Under the pieces are notes generated by a model. The model ran no database searches. It had not been told where the DNA came from and saw nothing but the letters and a program-made list of their open reading frames with translations. Source: JBFMFE01 sp040752295 (GTDB taxonomy: Bacteria; UBP15; UBA6099; JBFMBQ01). From it: a DNA stretch of 34,435 bases. The position numbers were made by a program, and so were the translations under genes. This document shows positions 23,514 to 31,396 of the stretch, one piece after another; positions within the stretch are counted from its first letter, which is position 1; each line of letters begins with the position of its first letter. The stretch lies in contig JBFMFE010000072.1 in assembly GCA_040752295.1 (NCBI GenBank), positions 1 to 34,435 on the forward strand. The letters are read 5' to 3'.

Positions 23514-23519
23514 TATAAT
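23514..23519 (+). promoter_or_regulatory. Perfect -10 hexamer ahead of the phosphatase gene
   Basis: TATAAT at 23514-23519, 36 bases before TTG 23555. No good -35 is found at 16-18 bases, so it may need an activator or be chance. Confidence 0.3.
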
Positions 23520-23554
23520 AGTTTGAATCGTTCGAAGGGGAGGGGGAGAGGCTT

Positions 23555-24694
23555 TTGAAGAAGGGCGGTCCAGGCGGGAGGCTCCGGGAGGCGATACGCC
23601 GATATCCCATCGGCGCGGTTGTTGCCGCCCTCGCGGCGTTTTTCATGCCGCTGTGTGCATGGGCGGTAAAGATCGAGAAGGGACCGTATCTTCAGGACGT
23701 CGCGGTCAACGCGGTTACGGTCTGCTGGGAGACGGACGAGGCGACGGGCGGGGATGTGGCGTACGCGCCGGCGCCGGGCGCCGGGGTGGAACTCGTCGAG
23801 CCGGCGGGAGAGGCGGAGGTTCATCACTGCGTGAGGCTGAAGGGGCTGAAGCCCTCGACGGAATACGCGTACAGCGTCGCCGCGGGCGACGCGCGGTCGG
23901 GGAGTTACAGGTTCCGCACGGCGAAGGTTCCGGGGGAGGACGTGAGGTTCGTCGTTTACGGCGACAGCCGGTCGAACGAGCTGGTGCACAAGAGCATCGC
24001 GGGCATGATCGCGGGGGAGAAGCCGGATTTCGTTCTGAACACGGGGGACGTGGTGGGGGACGGGAAGGAGCCGTCCCACTGGGCGCGGTTCTTCAGGGGC
24101 GTGAGCCGGCTCGCCGGGTCGGTCCCGTATTATGTGTCAATCGGCAACCACGAGAAGGATCATCCGAACTATTTCCATTACTTCTCTTTCCCGGGCAACG
24201 AGCACTGGTACTCGTTCGACTACGGAGGCTCGCACTTCGTGGCGCTGGATTCGAACATGCCGTACAGGATGGACCCCGAGCAGAAAAAATGGCTCAGGAA
24301 GGACCTGGAAAAGAGCGGCGGCGCCGCGTTCACATTCGTGTTTTTCCATCATCCGATGTACAGCGCCGGGCACCACGGCAGCGACCTGCACATGAGGCGC
24401 CTGTACGAGAAGATGTTTCAGGAGTACGGTGTGGACGTGGTGTTCATGGGGCACGATCACGACTACCAGCGGTCCGAGCCGCCCGGGGGCGTGGTCTACG
24501 TCGTCACGGGAGGCGGCGGCGCCGGTCTGCGCGACGTGGGTGCGGAGTCGTGGACGAAGGTTTCGCGGAAGGTTCACCATTACGTGGCGGTCGAAATCCG
24601 CGGCGGGAGGCTCGAGGGCAGGGCGGTGGACGTAAACGGGAAGGTATTCGACACTTTTTCCCTCGACGGAACGAAGAAACGGCAGGGTTTTTAA
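23555..24694 (+). CDS. Exported purple-acid-phosphatase-like metallophosphoesterase
   Basis: A 379-aa protein with an N-terminal signal peptide (basic start, hydrophobic 19-33, likely cut after CAWA at 37). An N-terminal fibronectin-III-like domain (about 38-128, VNAVTVCWETDEATGG and YRFRTAKV) precedes a calcineurin-like phosphoesterase domain. Metal motifs are VVYGDSR, NTGDVVGDG, IGNHEKDH, FFHHPMYSAGHHG and MGHDHDYQRS, matching purple acid phosphatases. It hydrolyses phosphomonoesters or diesters outside the cytoplasmic membrane; the substrate is not predictable. The start is TTG 23555, preceded by GGAGAGG, and it includes the basic n-region of the signal. An MMPL-type exporter follows 102 bases later. 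Confidence 0.85.
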   Translation: MKKGGPGGRLREAIRRYPIGAVVAALAAFFMPLCAWAVKIEKGPYLQDVAVNAVTVCWETDEATGGDVAYAPAPGAGVELVEPAGEAEVHHCVRLKGLKPSTEYAYSVAAGDARSGSYRFRTAKVPGEDVRFVVYGDSRSNELVHKSIAGMIAGEKPDFVLNTGDVVGDGKEPSHWARFFRGVSRLAGSVPYYVSIGNHEKDHPNYFHYFSFPGNEHWYSFDYGGSHFVALDSNMPYRMDPEQKKWLRKDLEKSGGAAFTFVFFHHPMYSAGHHGSDLHMRRLYEKMFQEYGVDVVFMGHDHDYQRSEPPGGVVYVVTGGGGAGLRDVGAESWTKVSRKVHHYVAVEIRGGRLEGRAVDVNGKVFDTFSLDGTKKRQGF

Positions 24695-24750
24695 GAAGAG
24701 CCGACGGTTTTAAACGCGCGGAGAGCGGGGCGCCCGGAGACGGGGTGGTT

Positions 24751-24756
24751 TATAAT
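24751..24756 (+). promoter_or_regulatory. Perfect -10 hexamer ahead of the MMPL gene
   Basis: TATAAT at 24751-24756, 40 bases before ATG 24797, with no recognisable -35. Low-confidence promoter. Confidence 0.3.
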
Positions 24757-24796
24757 TGTCCGTGAATTTCCGCCGCGGCGGGGGGAAGCGCTCGCG

Positions 24797-27115
24797 ATGG
24801 GATTGAAGGACTGGCTCGGCAGGCTTGTGATAAGAAACAGGGCGCCTGTCATTGCGACGGTGCTTCTGCTTTCCGTCTTTTTCTCCTTTTTCGCCGTCAG
24901 GCTGAAGGTCGCGGGTTCATCCGAGGGGTGGGTGGACAGGGGCGACCCGGAGATCAGGAAACTCTTCGAGTTCATCGCGAAGTTCGGGAGCCACGAGGCG
25001 CTGATCGTGGGCGTGGAGACGGAGGACACGGTTTTCAGGCGGGACGTTCTGGAACTGATCGCGCGGGTCACCGAGAGGGCGGAGAAGGTTCCCCACGTGA
25101 AAAAAGTCGTCAGTCTCTCGAACGTTCGGGACCTCGTGAGCGGCGGGTACGGACCGGTGTACGAGAGGGTCATGGGTGAGGTTCCGCGGACGGCGCGGGA
25201 GACGGCGCGGCTTAAAGAGGCGGTGCTTGGAAACCCTCTTTTCATCAGCAACATCGTGTCCGCGGACGGGCGGTCGGCGGCGGTCGTGGCATTCGTCGTC
25301 AGCCGTGATTACGGGGGCACGTACGTAAGTCAGCTCGACCGCGATTTCCGCCGCATCGTGCGCGGGGAGGCGGTTCCGGGCGTCCGGCTTCACCTCGCCG
25401 GTCCGGCGATCCTCGACGCGGAGATCAACCGCATCAGCAGGCATCAGAACACGGTTTTCCCGCCCGCGGTATTCGTTCTCATTGTTCTGCTTCTGGTTTT
25501 CATCTTCCGGAGCGCGGGGGGCGTGCTTTTTCCCACGGCGGCGATTGCCGCGAGCATGGTGTGGACGCTCGGGGTCTTCAGTCTCAGTGGTCGCACGCTT
25601 GGGATAATGACCACGATTCTCGCCCCGCTCATTCTCGTGCTCGGCGTCGCTATCTGCGTTCACGTCGTGACGCAGTACCGGGAGGAGGCGTCGGGGTCCG
25701 CGGACAGCGGGGAAGCCGTGTCGCGCGCCTTCGCAAGCATCGCCCGTCCGTGCCTGTTCACGGCGCTGACGACGGCGGCGGGTTTTTCGGCGCTGACGCT
25801 GAGCAGGATACCGATGGTGAAGGAACTGGGGGCGTTCGCGACGGCAGGCGTGTTCATCACGCTGGCGGTTTCGATGAGCGTCGTGCCGGCGCTGCTCACT
25901 TACGTGAGGCTGCCGCGCGGGGGCGCGGGCGGGGACTTCGCCGGGGGCGCCTTCGACGGGGCGCTGGGGTGGACCGCCCGCGTCAACGCAAGGTACCGGT
26001 GGCACATCGTGGTGGGGACGGCGGCGGTCTTCGCCGCCGGCGCCGCCGGTATATCGCGGATAGTGGTGGAGACGAACGAGCTTGAGCTTCTGCACGCGGG
26101 CAACGCGGTGAGACGCGATACCGCTTTCGTGGAAAACGAGTTGTCGGGCATGGTGTCCGTCGAGTTCATAATCGAGGGGGACGGCACGGTCGCCGACCCG
26201 GCGACGCTCAGGGAGATGCGCCGGTTCCAGTCTTACCTCGACCGGCTCGACGGGGTCGTGAAGACGGTTTCGCTCGCCGACTACGTGAGCCTTATCCACC
26301 GTGCGTTCAAGGGAGGAGGCGGGGGGCGGCGCGACCTGCCGGAAAGCCGAGAGGAGATAGAGCGGTACCTGAGGCTTGCCTCGATCCACGGCGCCGGGGA
26401 ACTGGCGCCGTACGTGACGGAGGACTGGAGGTACGCGCGACTGTCGGCGCGGATGCGGCTGTTGAGCACGCGGGAACTGGCGGACAGGCTGGGGAAGATG
26501 AGGGAATACATTCGCGGGCGCGAGAGGGAGCATTTCAGGGTCGGTGTAACGGGGCTTGTGCCGCTTTACGTGAAGATGGTTGACGATGTGGTGTGGGGGC
26601 AGATAAGGGGTTTCGCGTTCGTGGTCGGCGCGGTTTTCGCGATGATGGCGGCGCTTATGCGTTCGCCGCTGCTTGCCGTTATGGGGATGATTCCGAATCT
26701 TGTGCCGGTGGGGGTGACGCTCGGCATGATGGGGTGGGCGGGGATACCGCTCGACGTCGCCACGTCCACCATAGGGTGCATCGCGATCGGAATCGCGGTG
26801 GACGACACGATACACTACCTGTCGCGCCACGGCAGGGAGTACCGCGCGCGGGGCGATCACGAGGAGGCGATGAGGGCGACGCTGCGGACGACGGGGCGCG
26901 CCATCGTCACCACATCCATCGTTCTGTTCTGCGGGTTCGCGATCCTGCTGTTTTCGCGGTTCGTTCCGATCTTCTACTTCGGGATGCTGACGGGGTTCAC
27001 GATGCTGACGGCGCTGCTGGGGGATTTGTTCCTTCTGCCGTCAATGCTGCTGATATTCAAGCCGCGGATGGGTGCGCGTTCGCCGGGCGCGGAGGAACGC
27101 CGCCCGGCTCGCTGA
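24797..27115 (+). CDS. RND/MMPL-family transporter
   Basis: A 772-aa membrane protein with the two-fold RND layout: a first membrane helix (about 18-35), a large periplasmic loop to about 215, a block of five helices (about 220-370), a second lone helix (about 402-422), a second loop to about 605, and a final block of five helices. GRTLGIMTTILAPLILVLGVAICVH and its counterpart DVATSTIGCIAIGIAVDDTIHYLSR are hallmark stretches of helix 4. Family members export lipids or other hydrophobic compounds using the proton gradient. HpnN (hopanoid) and MmpL proteins are relatives; the cargo is unknown. ATG 24797 has GGGGGAAG about 10 bases upstream. A hairpin follows at 27123. Confidence 0.87.
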   Translation: MGLKDWLGRLVIRNRAPVIATVLLLSVFFSFFAVRLKVAGSSEGWVDRGDPEIRKLFEFIAKFGSHEALIVGVETEDTVFRRDVLELIARVTERAEKVPHVKKVVSLSNVRDLVSGGYGPVYERVMGEVPRTARETARLKEAVLGNPLFISNIVSADGRSAAVVAFVVSRDYGGTYVSQLDRDFRRIVRGEAVPGVRLHLAGPAILDAEINRISRHQNTVFPPAVFVLIVLLLVFIFRSAGGVLFPTAAIAASMVWTLGVFSLSGRTLGIMTTILAPLILVLGVAICVHVVTQYREEASGSADSGEAVSRAFASIARPCLFTALTTAAGFSALTLSRIPMVKELGAFATAGVFITLAVSMSVVPALLTYVRLPRGGAGGDFAGGAFDGALGWTARVNARYRWHIVVGTAAVFAAGAAGISRIVVETNELELLHAGNAVRRDTAFVENELSGMVSVEFIIEGDGTVADPATLREMRRFQSYLDRLDGVVKTVSLADYVSLIHRAFKGGGGGRRDLPESREEIERYLRLASIHGAGELAPYVTEDWRYARLSARMRLLSTRELADRLGKMREYIRGREREHFRVGVTGLVPLYVKMVDDVVWGQIRGFAFVVGAVFAMMAALMRSPLLAVMGMIPNLVPVGVTLGMMGWAGIPLDVATSTIGCIAIGIAVDDTIHYLSRHGREYRARGDHEEAMRATLRTTGRAIVTTSIVLFCGFAILLFSRFVPIFYFGMLTGFTMLTALLGDLFLLPSMLLIFKPRMGARSPGAEERRPAR

Positions 27116-27122
27116 ATAAAAC

Positions 27123-27141
27123 CCGGTTTCGAAAAAACCGG
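27123..27141. terminator. Hairpin after the MMPL gene
   Basis: CCGGTTT (27123-27129) and AAACCGG (27135-27141) form a perfect 7-bp stem with a 5-base loop, 8 bases after the MMPL stop. The T-rich flank is on the minus-strand side, so it may work in both directions. Confidence 0.5.
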
Positions 27142-27156
27142 TAACAACATTCTTTC

Positions 27157-27214
27157 CTCCGCGTCTTTCCGTGTTTTCGTTCTTTTTTCTTGTTTTCAAC
27201 ACGGAGACACGGAG
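27157..27214. repeat. Imperfect inverted repeat with ACACGGAG boxes
   Basis: The right arm 27198-27214 carries ACACGGAGACACGGAG. The left arm 27157-27175 is its near-complement (CTCCGCGTCTTTCCGTGTT). A T-rich 22-base loop lies between. Nothing codes here. It resembles a dispersed palindromic repeat. Confidence 0.5.
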
Positions 27215-27286
27215 ATCACAGCGCGGCCGGCGGACGCAAACAAGTTGAGCCGGCCGTGACCGCGCCTTCAAAACCAGGCATGGGCG

Positions 27287-27367
27287 CCTGCCTGCCGCCC
27301 CAGCATGTCTGCGTGCGTTCACCTGCCTGCCGCCCCCTGTCTGCCGTGCACGGCACAGGCAGGCAGG
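27287..27367. repeat. Cluster of CCTGCC repeats around a 14-bp palindrome
   Basis: The 15-mer CCTGCCTGCCGCCCC occurs at 27287-27301 and 27322-27336. Its core CCTGCCTGCC (27322-27331) has a perfect inverse partner GGCAGGCAGG (27358-27367). Between them lies the perfect palindrome TGCCGTGCACGGCA (27342-27355). The rest of the 27116-27529 gap shows no supportable gene. Confidence 0.65.
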
Positions 27368-27529
27368 CGCACGCGGGCAGGGGCACGAAAAACAAAACTT
27401 TGGAAAGGCGTCTTGAAATATTCTTCGCAAAAAACGAAGAGTCTCGACGTTAGTAGTACGGAGATTTCAAACCCGGAGGACATCCGGAAGCTTTTTTTGC
27501 CGCGGAAGGACGCGGCGTAAGCGGGGTTA

Positions 27530-28021
27530 TCAGCGTCCCGTGAACTTTTTGAGCCTCGACGAATTGGCGTGGCAGATGGCGATCGCGAGCGCGTCCGCGG
27601 CGTCGGCGGGACGGGGCGTTTCCCTTGTGCCGAGCAGCACGCGTGTCATGTACTGCACCTGCGGTTTTTCAGCCCGACCGTACCCCACCACCGACTGTTT
27701 CACCTCGAGGGGCGAGTATTCGAACGCGGGGACGTCGTGGAGCGATGCGCAGAGAAGCAGAACGCCGCGCACCTGACCGACCTGGAAAACGCTTTTCGGG
27801 TTTTTGGCGAAGAAAAGGGTTTCGAGCGCGCAGGCGTCGGGGCTGTGTTCATCGAATATCTCGTTGAACCTGTTGTATATGCGGCGGAGCCGGTTCTGAA
27901 TCGTCTCGTCCGGCTTCGTCCTGACCGTTGAGTACTTTATGAGAGTGAGTTTCCCGCGGTTTTCGGCGATGACGCCGTATCCGGTTACGGCAAGCCCGGG
28001 GTCTATGCCGAGGATTTTCAT
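27530..28021 (-). CDS. ruvC: Holliday-junction resolvase RuvC
   Basis: A 163-aa nuclease that cuts Holliday junctions with RuvAB during recombinational repair. The catalytic acidic residues are visible: Asp7 in ILGIDPGLAVTGYG, Glu67 in ALETLFFAKN, and Asp140/Asp143 in PADAADALAIAICH. Length and motif spacing are normal. It starts 12 bases after the yebC stop and belongs to the same transcript. The usual ruvA and ruvB partners are not downstream within this window, since the next 400 bases are repeats. Confidence 0.95.
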   Translation of the reverse strand: MKILGIDPGLAVTGYGVIAENRGKLTLIKYSTVRTKPDETIQNRLRRIYNRFNEIFDEHSPDACALETLFFAKNPKSVFQVGQVRGVLLLCASLHDVPAFEYSPLEVKQSVVGYGRAEKPQVQYMTRVLLGTRETPRPADAADALAIAICHANSSRLKKFTGR

Positions 28022-28033
28022 CTCCGGTCCGCT

Positions 28034-28783
28034 TCAGACCGCGAGTTTTTCCATCACGTCGTCCGGGATGTCGAAGTTTGACCACACGTTCTGGACGTCG
28101 TCGTGTTCTTCGAGTGCGTTCACGATCCTGAGTATCGCCTCGGCTTCTTTCCCCGCGAGCCTGATCTGGGTCTGCGCTTCCATGGAAATCTCGGCGTTTT
28201 CGACCCTGATGCCCGCGTCCTCGACGGCTTTCCTGAGTTTGTCGAACGCCGAGGGGTGCGAGACGATGCGGAAGTAGTTCCCGTCTTCCGCGACCTCGTC
28301 CGCGCCGTTCTCGATTCCGATCTCCATGAGCGCGTCTTCGCCGGCGTCCGCCCGGTTGACGAGTATGACGCCCTTCTTTTCGAACATCCATTGCACGCAC
28401 CCGGATTCGCCGAGCGAGCCGCCCTGCTTCGACATTATGTGTCTTATCTCCGCCGTAGTGCGGTTCTTGTTGTCGGTGAGCGTCTCGATGAGTATCGCCG
28501 TTCCGCCGGGGCCGTATCCCTCGTAGGTGTAGGCTTCGTAGGAGACCCCTTCCAGTTCGCCGGTGCCCCGCTTGATCGCGCGTGTGATGTTATCCTGGGG
28601 CATGTTCGCCGCCCTGGCTGCCTCGACCGCCGTGCGGAGGCGCATGTTGGCGTTTATGTCGCCGCCTCCCTCTCTCGCGGCGATCGTGATCAGCCTGATA
28701 AGCTTGGAAAACTCGCGCCCCCTTTTTGCGTCGGCGGCGGATTTCTTGCGCCTGATCGTGCTCCACCTTGAATGTCCAGACAT
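28034..28783 (-). CDS. yebC: YebC/PmpR (TACO1) family protein
   Basis: A 249-aa protein of the near-universal YebC family, with the standard opening MSGHSRWSTIRRKKSAADAKRG and landmarks ARAANMPQDNITRAIKRG, YEGYGPGG and ETLTDNKNRT. Members are DNA-binding regulators or help ribosomes through difficult peptides; which applies here is unknown. The start is well supported by GGGGGGAAGGG upstream of ATG 28783. It is co-transcribed with ruvC, a frequent bacterial pairing, from a good promoter at 28833-28862. Confidence 0.95.
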   Translation of the reverse strand: MSGHSRWSTIRRKKSAADAKRGREFSKLIRLITIAAREGGGDINANMRLRTAVEAARAANMPQDNITRAIKRGTGELEGVSYEAYTYEGYGPGGTAILIETLTDNKNRTTAEIRHIMSKQGGSLGESGCVQWMFEKKGVILVNRADAGEDALMEIGIENGADEVAEDGNYFRIVSHPSAFDKLRKAVEDAGIRVENAEISMEAQTQIRLAGKEAEAILRIVNALEEHDDVQNVWSNFDIPDDVMEKLAV

Positions 28784-28832
28784 GTTCCCTTCCCCCCGGT
28801 TAAGACCGCGTGTTTTAAAAGGTCTGACGTGA

Positions 28833-28862
28833 ATTATATCACAACGCTGCGGGGGTCTTGAA
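28833..28862 (-). promoter_or_regulatory. Extended -10 promoter for yebC-ruvC
   Basis: On the minus strand TGATATAAT (28841-28833) is a perfect extended -10. TTCAAG (28862-28857) is a weak -35 at 18 bases. The -10 begins right at the stop of the DUF362 gene, giving a leader of about 43 bases. Confidence 0.65.
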
Positions 28863-30134
28863 TCTCAGCCCGATCATTTTCATCAGGTGGCGGAGCGTGA
28901 AGGCGATGAAGAGGAGAATGTCCCGGGCGTCGAGGGCGGGGCTGGGCATCCCGAATGCGCGGGGGAGGTCGAAGAGAAGCCGGGCGGTGCCGATGGGGCA
29001 GCCGCGGAGGCGCCTCACCCTGCCGGCGGTGAGGACGCCTTCCACTTTCGTGCAGTTTCCCACGAGAAGGACCGTCTGCCCGGGATGCCGGACGTCCCCT
29101 CTGTAAACGCCCGTGACTATCGCCCCGGGTCTTGCGTTCCGCACGGCGCCGGGGCGCCTCCTGTCGGTCGTGCCCAGGCAGCCCTTCACCGCGGCGAGGC
29201 ACCCGCCGTAGCAGAACCGGTCGCGCTCCGGCTCGTTGCCGCAGTAGAACCGCAGCGGCGTCTCGAGTCGGTGTATGTCCTGGTAGTCGCTCACGATCCC
29301 GGCGGTCTTTTCGCGAAGTTCCGCGATTGTCACGTCGCCCGTTATCTCGACGTCGTCGAGGCTGATGGCGCCGTATCCGCGTTCGGACGCGAGGCGCAGG
29401 TGCTCGACCTCTTCGGGTCTGTATCCGAGTATCGCCGCAGCCGCCGCGTCCGCCGCGAGGGGGTCGTCGGCGACCATGATCAGCCCGAGCTGGAACCCCT
29501 CGGGAGCCGATTCGTACCCGTGCCCGATCACTATCGCGTCGGTGATCACGAGGTCGGGCATCCCTATCTCGAGCAGGTCCACTATCTTGTCGTTCAGCCG
29601 GTCGTCGTGGTATCGCATCCTGTCGCGGTGCGTCAGGATTCCGACGTTGAGCTTCAGCGCGTTGGTTATCTGACAGCATATATGGTATTTGAGCTTCGGC
29701 GCCCAGACCCTGTAGTCCGCTTCGAGAAGGCTGCGCGCCGCCCGCACTCCGCTGTGGCACACGCCCCGTTCGAGCTTCACCCATCGCGCCGGTTCATGGT
29801 TGAAGTCGGACACCCTCACGCCGAGCCTGCGCCCCAGTTCGCAGTACCCGGACTCGCGGAGGAACAGCCCCGGCGGGACGCCAAAGCCGCCCGATTCGCC
29901 GATGGTTATGTTCCGCGCCGGGGCGGTTTCGAGCAGTTCCCTCACGAGCGCCTCGACCACCGCCGGGTCGGTGTACGAGTGTCGTATGTACCGGCGGTTG
30001 GCGGTCACGACGTTGGGTTTGACGAGGATTTTCCCGCGGGGCTTCGCGCCGAGTTCCTCCATTCCCTCACGGATGACGCGGCGGACGAGATGTACGTCGG
30101 GGCGTTCGCACCTGCGGAGCACGACCTTTTTCAT
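28839..30134 (-). CDS. DUF362-family protein with cysteine clusters
   Basis: A 431-aa protein of the DUF362 family: GKILVKPNVVTANRR (34-48), NITIGESGGFG (75-85), KLKYHICCQITNALKLNVGI (147-166), and PDLVITDAIVIGHGYE (193-208). Many members are fused to ferredoxins. Here the C-terminal third has its own cysteines (298, 308, 312, 319, 361, 379) in FCYGGCLAAVKGC and VGNCTKVEG...RGCPIG, which could bind a metal or Fe-S cluster. No signal peptide. The function of the family is not settled. The next gene on this strand, a DMT transporter, starts 85 bases upstream. Confidence 0.8.
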   Translation of the reverse strand: MKKVVLRRCERPDVHLVRRVIREGMEELGAKPRGKILVKPNVVTANRRYIRHSYTDPAVVEALVRELLETAPARNITIGESGGFGVPPGLFLRESGYCELGRRLGVRVSDFNHEPARWVKLERGVCHSGVRAARSLLEADYRVWAPKLKYHICCQITNALKLNVGILTHRDRMRYHDDRLNDKIVDLLEIGMPDLVITDAIVIGHGYESAPEGFQLGLIMVADDPLAADAAAAAILGYRPEEVEHLRLASERGYGAISLDDVEITGDVTIAELREKTAGIVSDYQDIHRLETPLRFYCGNEPERDRFCYGGCLAAVKGCLGTTDRRRPGAVRNARPGAIVTGVYRGDVRHPGQTVLLVGNCTKVEGVLTAGRVRRLRGCPIGTARLLFDLPRAFGMPSPALDARDILLFIAFTLRHLMKMIGLRFKTPAAL

Positions 30135-30219
30135 TGCGCGTTCACCTCGCGCGGCTGCGGTCCGACCGCGCCGCGGCGCGCGCGTTCGTTCGGCGGGCGG
30201 ACCCGGCGTACGGCGCGCG

Positions 30220-31077
30220 TCAGCACACCCCGCCCCGCGGGCTGACGTCCGGCTGTTTTCCGGGCGTTGTCAGAGTCACGATCCCGGCGACGATCGCCGC
30301 CGCGCCGGCGTACTGAAGAAAAACGAGGGCGGCGCCGAATATGAAGACCTCCATGACCATTGGAACGATGATGATGAACGAGTTGATAGTCGGCACCACG
30401 AAAACGGCGCTGCCGCGGAAGAACGCGACCTGCGTCACCGCCATGGCGAGCGCGCCCGTGGGCACCGCGACGTACGGGTAGGGGTTGCGGAGCTGCCCCA
30501 GGAAGTCGCCGCCGGACTCTATCAGCGCGATGTCGCCGAGCATGAGCGCGAACCCGATGAGCGTCCCGGCGAGGGCGCCGAATGTGAAGGCGAACCCCCT
30601 GCCGGTCTTGACCGCGGGGATTATGAGAACGGCGAAAACGGCGGCGGCGCCCCCCGCGCACCGCAGAAGCCACTGAAACGAGTACGCCTGCCCCCCCTCC
30701 GGCTTCACGTTGAAAAACTGCACGAGCGCGGTCCCCGCGATTATCAGCCCGACGGCGGCGACCTCTCTTCTCCCGACCCTTTCCTTCAGTATAAAGTGCG
30801 AAAAGAGCGCAAGCCCGATCAGCCCCACACCGTTGAGCGATGACACAATCGAGGGCTTGTCCGTCATCTGGAGCGCCTTCGAGAACAGTACCGTCGCCGA
30901 CGCCGTCATGAGCACGCCGAACGTCCACACCGCCAGGTCGCGCCTGTTCTTCCCCGCGAACGCGGCGCGCCCCTGCGCGAGCACGCGCACCTTCATCTTC
31001 TGCACGCCCTTGCCGACGTTCATGCACAGGGACGCGGCGCATCCAGTCGCAAGCCCTGCAAGCAGTTGCCAGTCCAT
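30220..31077 (-). CDS. DMT/EamA-like transporter
   Basis: A 285-aa membrane protein with about nine to ten hydrophobic segments in two half-repeats, each ending in a helix of the EamA type (VGRREVAAVGLIIAGTALVQFF and FLQYAGAAAIVAGIVTLTTP). The TDKPSIVSSLNGVGLIGLALFSHFILKERV stretch is typical of drug/metabolite transporters. Substrate unknown. ATG 31077 has only an A run upstream and no ribosome-binding site. It probably shares a transcript with the DUF362 gene. Confidence 0.75.
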   Translation of the reverse strand: MDWQLLAGLATGCAASLCMNVGKGVQKMKVRVLAQGRAAFAGKNRRDLAVWTFGVLMTASATVLFSKALQMTDKPSIVSSLNGVGLIGLALFSHFILKERVGRREVAAVGLIIAGTALVQFFNVKPEGGQAYSFQWLLRCAGGAAAVFAVLIIPAVKTGRGFAFTFGALAGTLIGFALMLGDIALIESGGDFLGQLRNPYPYVAVPTGALAMAVTQVAFFRGSAVFVVPTINSFIIIVPMVMEVFIFGAALVFLQYAGAAAIVAGIVTLTTPGKQPDVSPRGGVC

Positions 31078-31206
31078 TTTTTTACGGATCGTTCATGAAA
31101 AAACGTGAATGCCCCTTTCGGAATTACAGGCGGAAAGTTTAAATCGCGGGCTGCCCGATTGCAACCGCAGCCTTCCCGGAGCGCTTTATGGTGAAACGGC
31201 GCATGC

Positions 31207-31280
31207 GACAGGCAAGATGCCTGTCTCACACTTACTTGTAAAGATTCACTTGTGATTGTGGGACAGGCTTCCAGCCTGTC
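31207..31280. repeat. Pair of inverted GACAGGC hairpin repeats
   Basis: GACAGGCA-AGA-TGCCTGTC (31207-31225) and GACAGGCT-TCC-AGCCTGTC (31262-31280) are two perfect 8-bp hairpins. The flanks CTCACAC and GTGTGGGA-like GATTGTGGGA are also complementary, so the second is an inverted copy of the first. The pair lies between the divergently oriented DMT and kinase genes, an arrangement like REP pairs. Confidence 0.75.
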
Positions 31281-31381
31281 AACAGACGCTTGTGGAACGC
31301 GCTGCCCGGAGAACGGTCAATCTTTTCAGCTTTTGCCGGGTCGTTGTAAACTATGCCGTGAGCGGCGCGGCGGAGGAGGCA

Positions 31382-31396
31382 ATGAACTGCCGATGA
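31382..31396 (+). other. Four-codon leader ORF overlapping the kinase start
   Basis: ATG-AAC-TGC-CGA-TGA (MNCR) begins two bases after GGAGGAGG (31372-31379) and ends overlapping the kinase ATG as ATGA (31393-31396). The best ribosome-binding site is placed for this mini-ORF, so the kinase may be translated by re-initiation. Confidence 0.35.

Noticed and set aside
24917..26860. 647-codon minus-strand frame across the MMPL gene
   Set aside because: Arg/His/Pro-rich shadow of a clear membrane transporter gene.
27287..27367. CRISPR array
   Set aside because: Repeats are not regularly spaced, there are only two direct copies, and no cas gene is nearby.
27480..27530. Terminator after ruvC at the GCCGCG/CGCGGC hairpin
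   Set aside because: For the minus-strand transcript the hairpin is followed by A residues rather than T residues.
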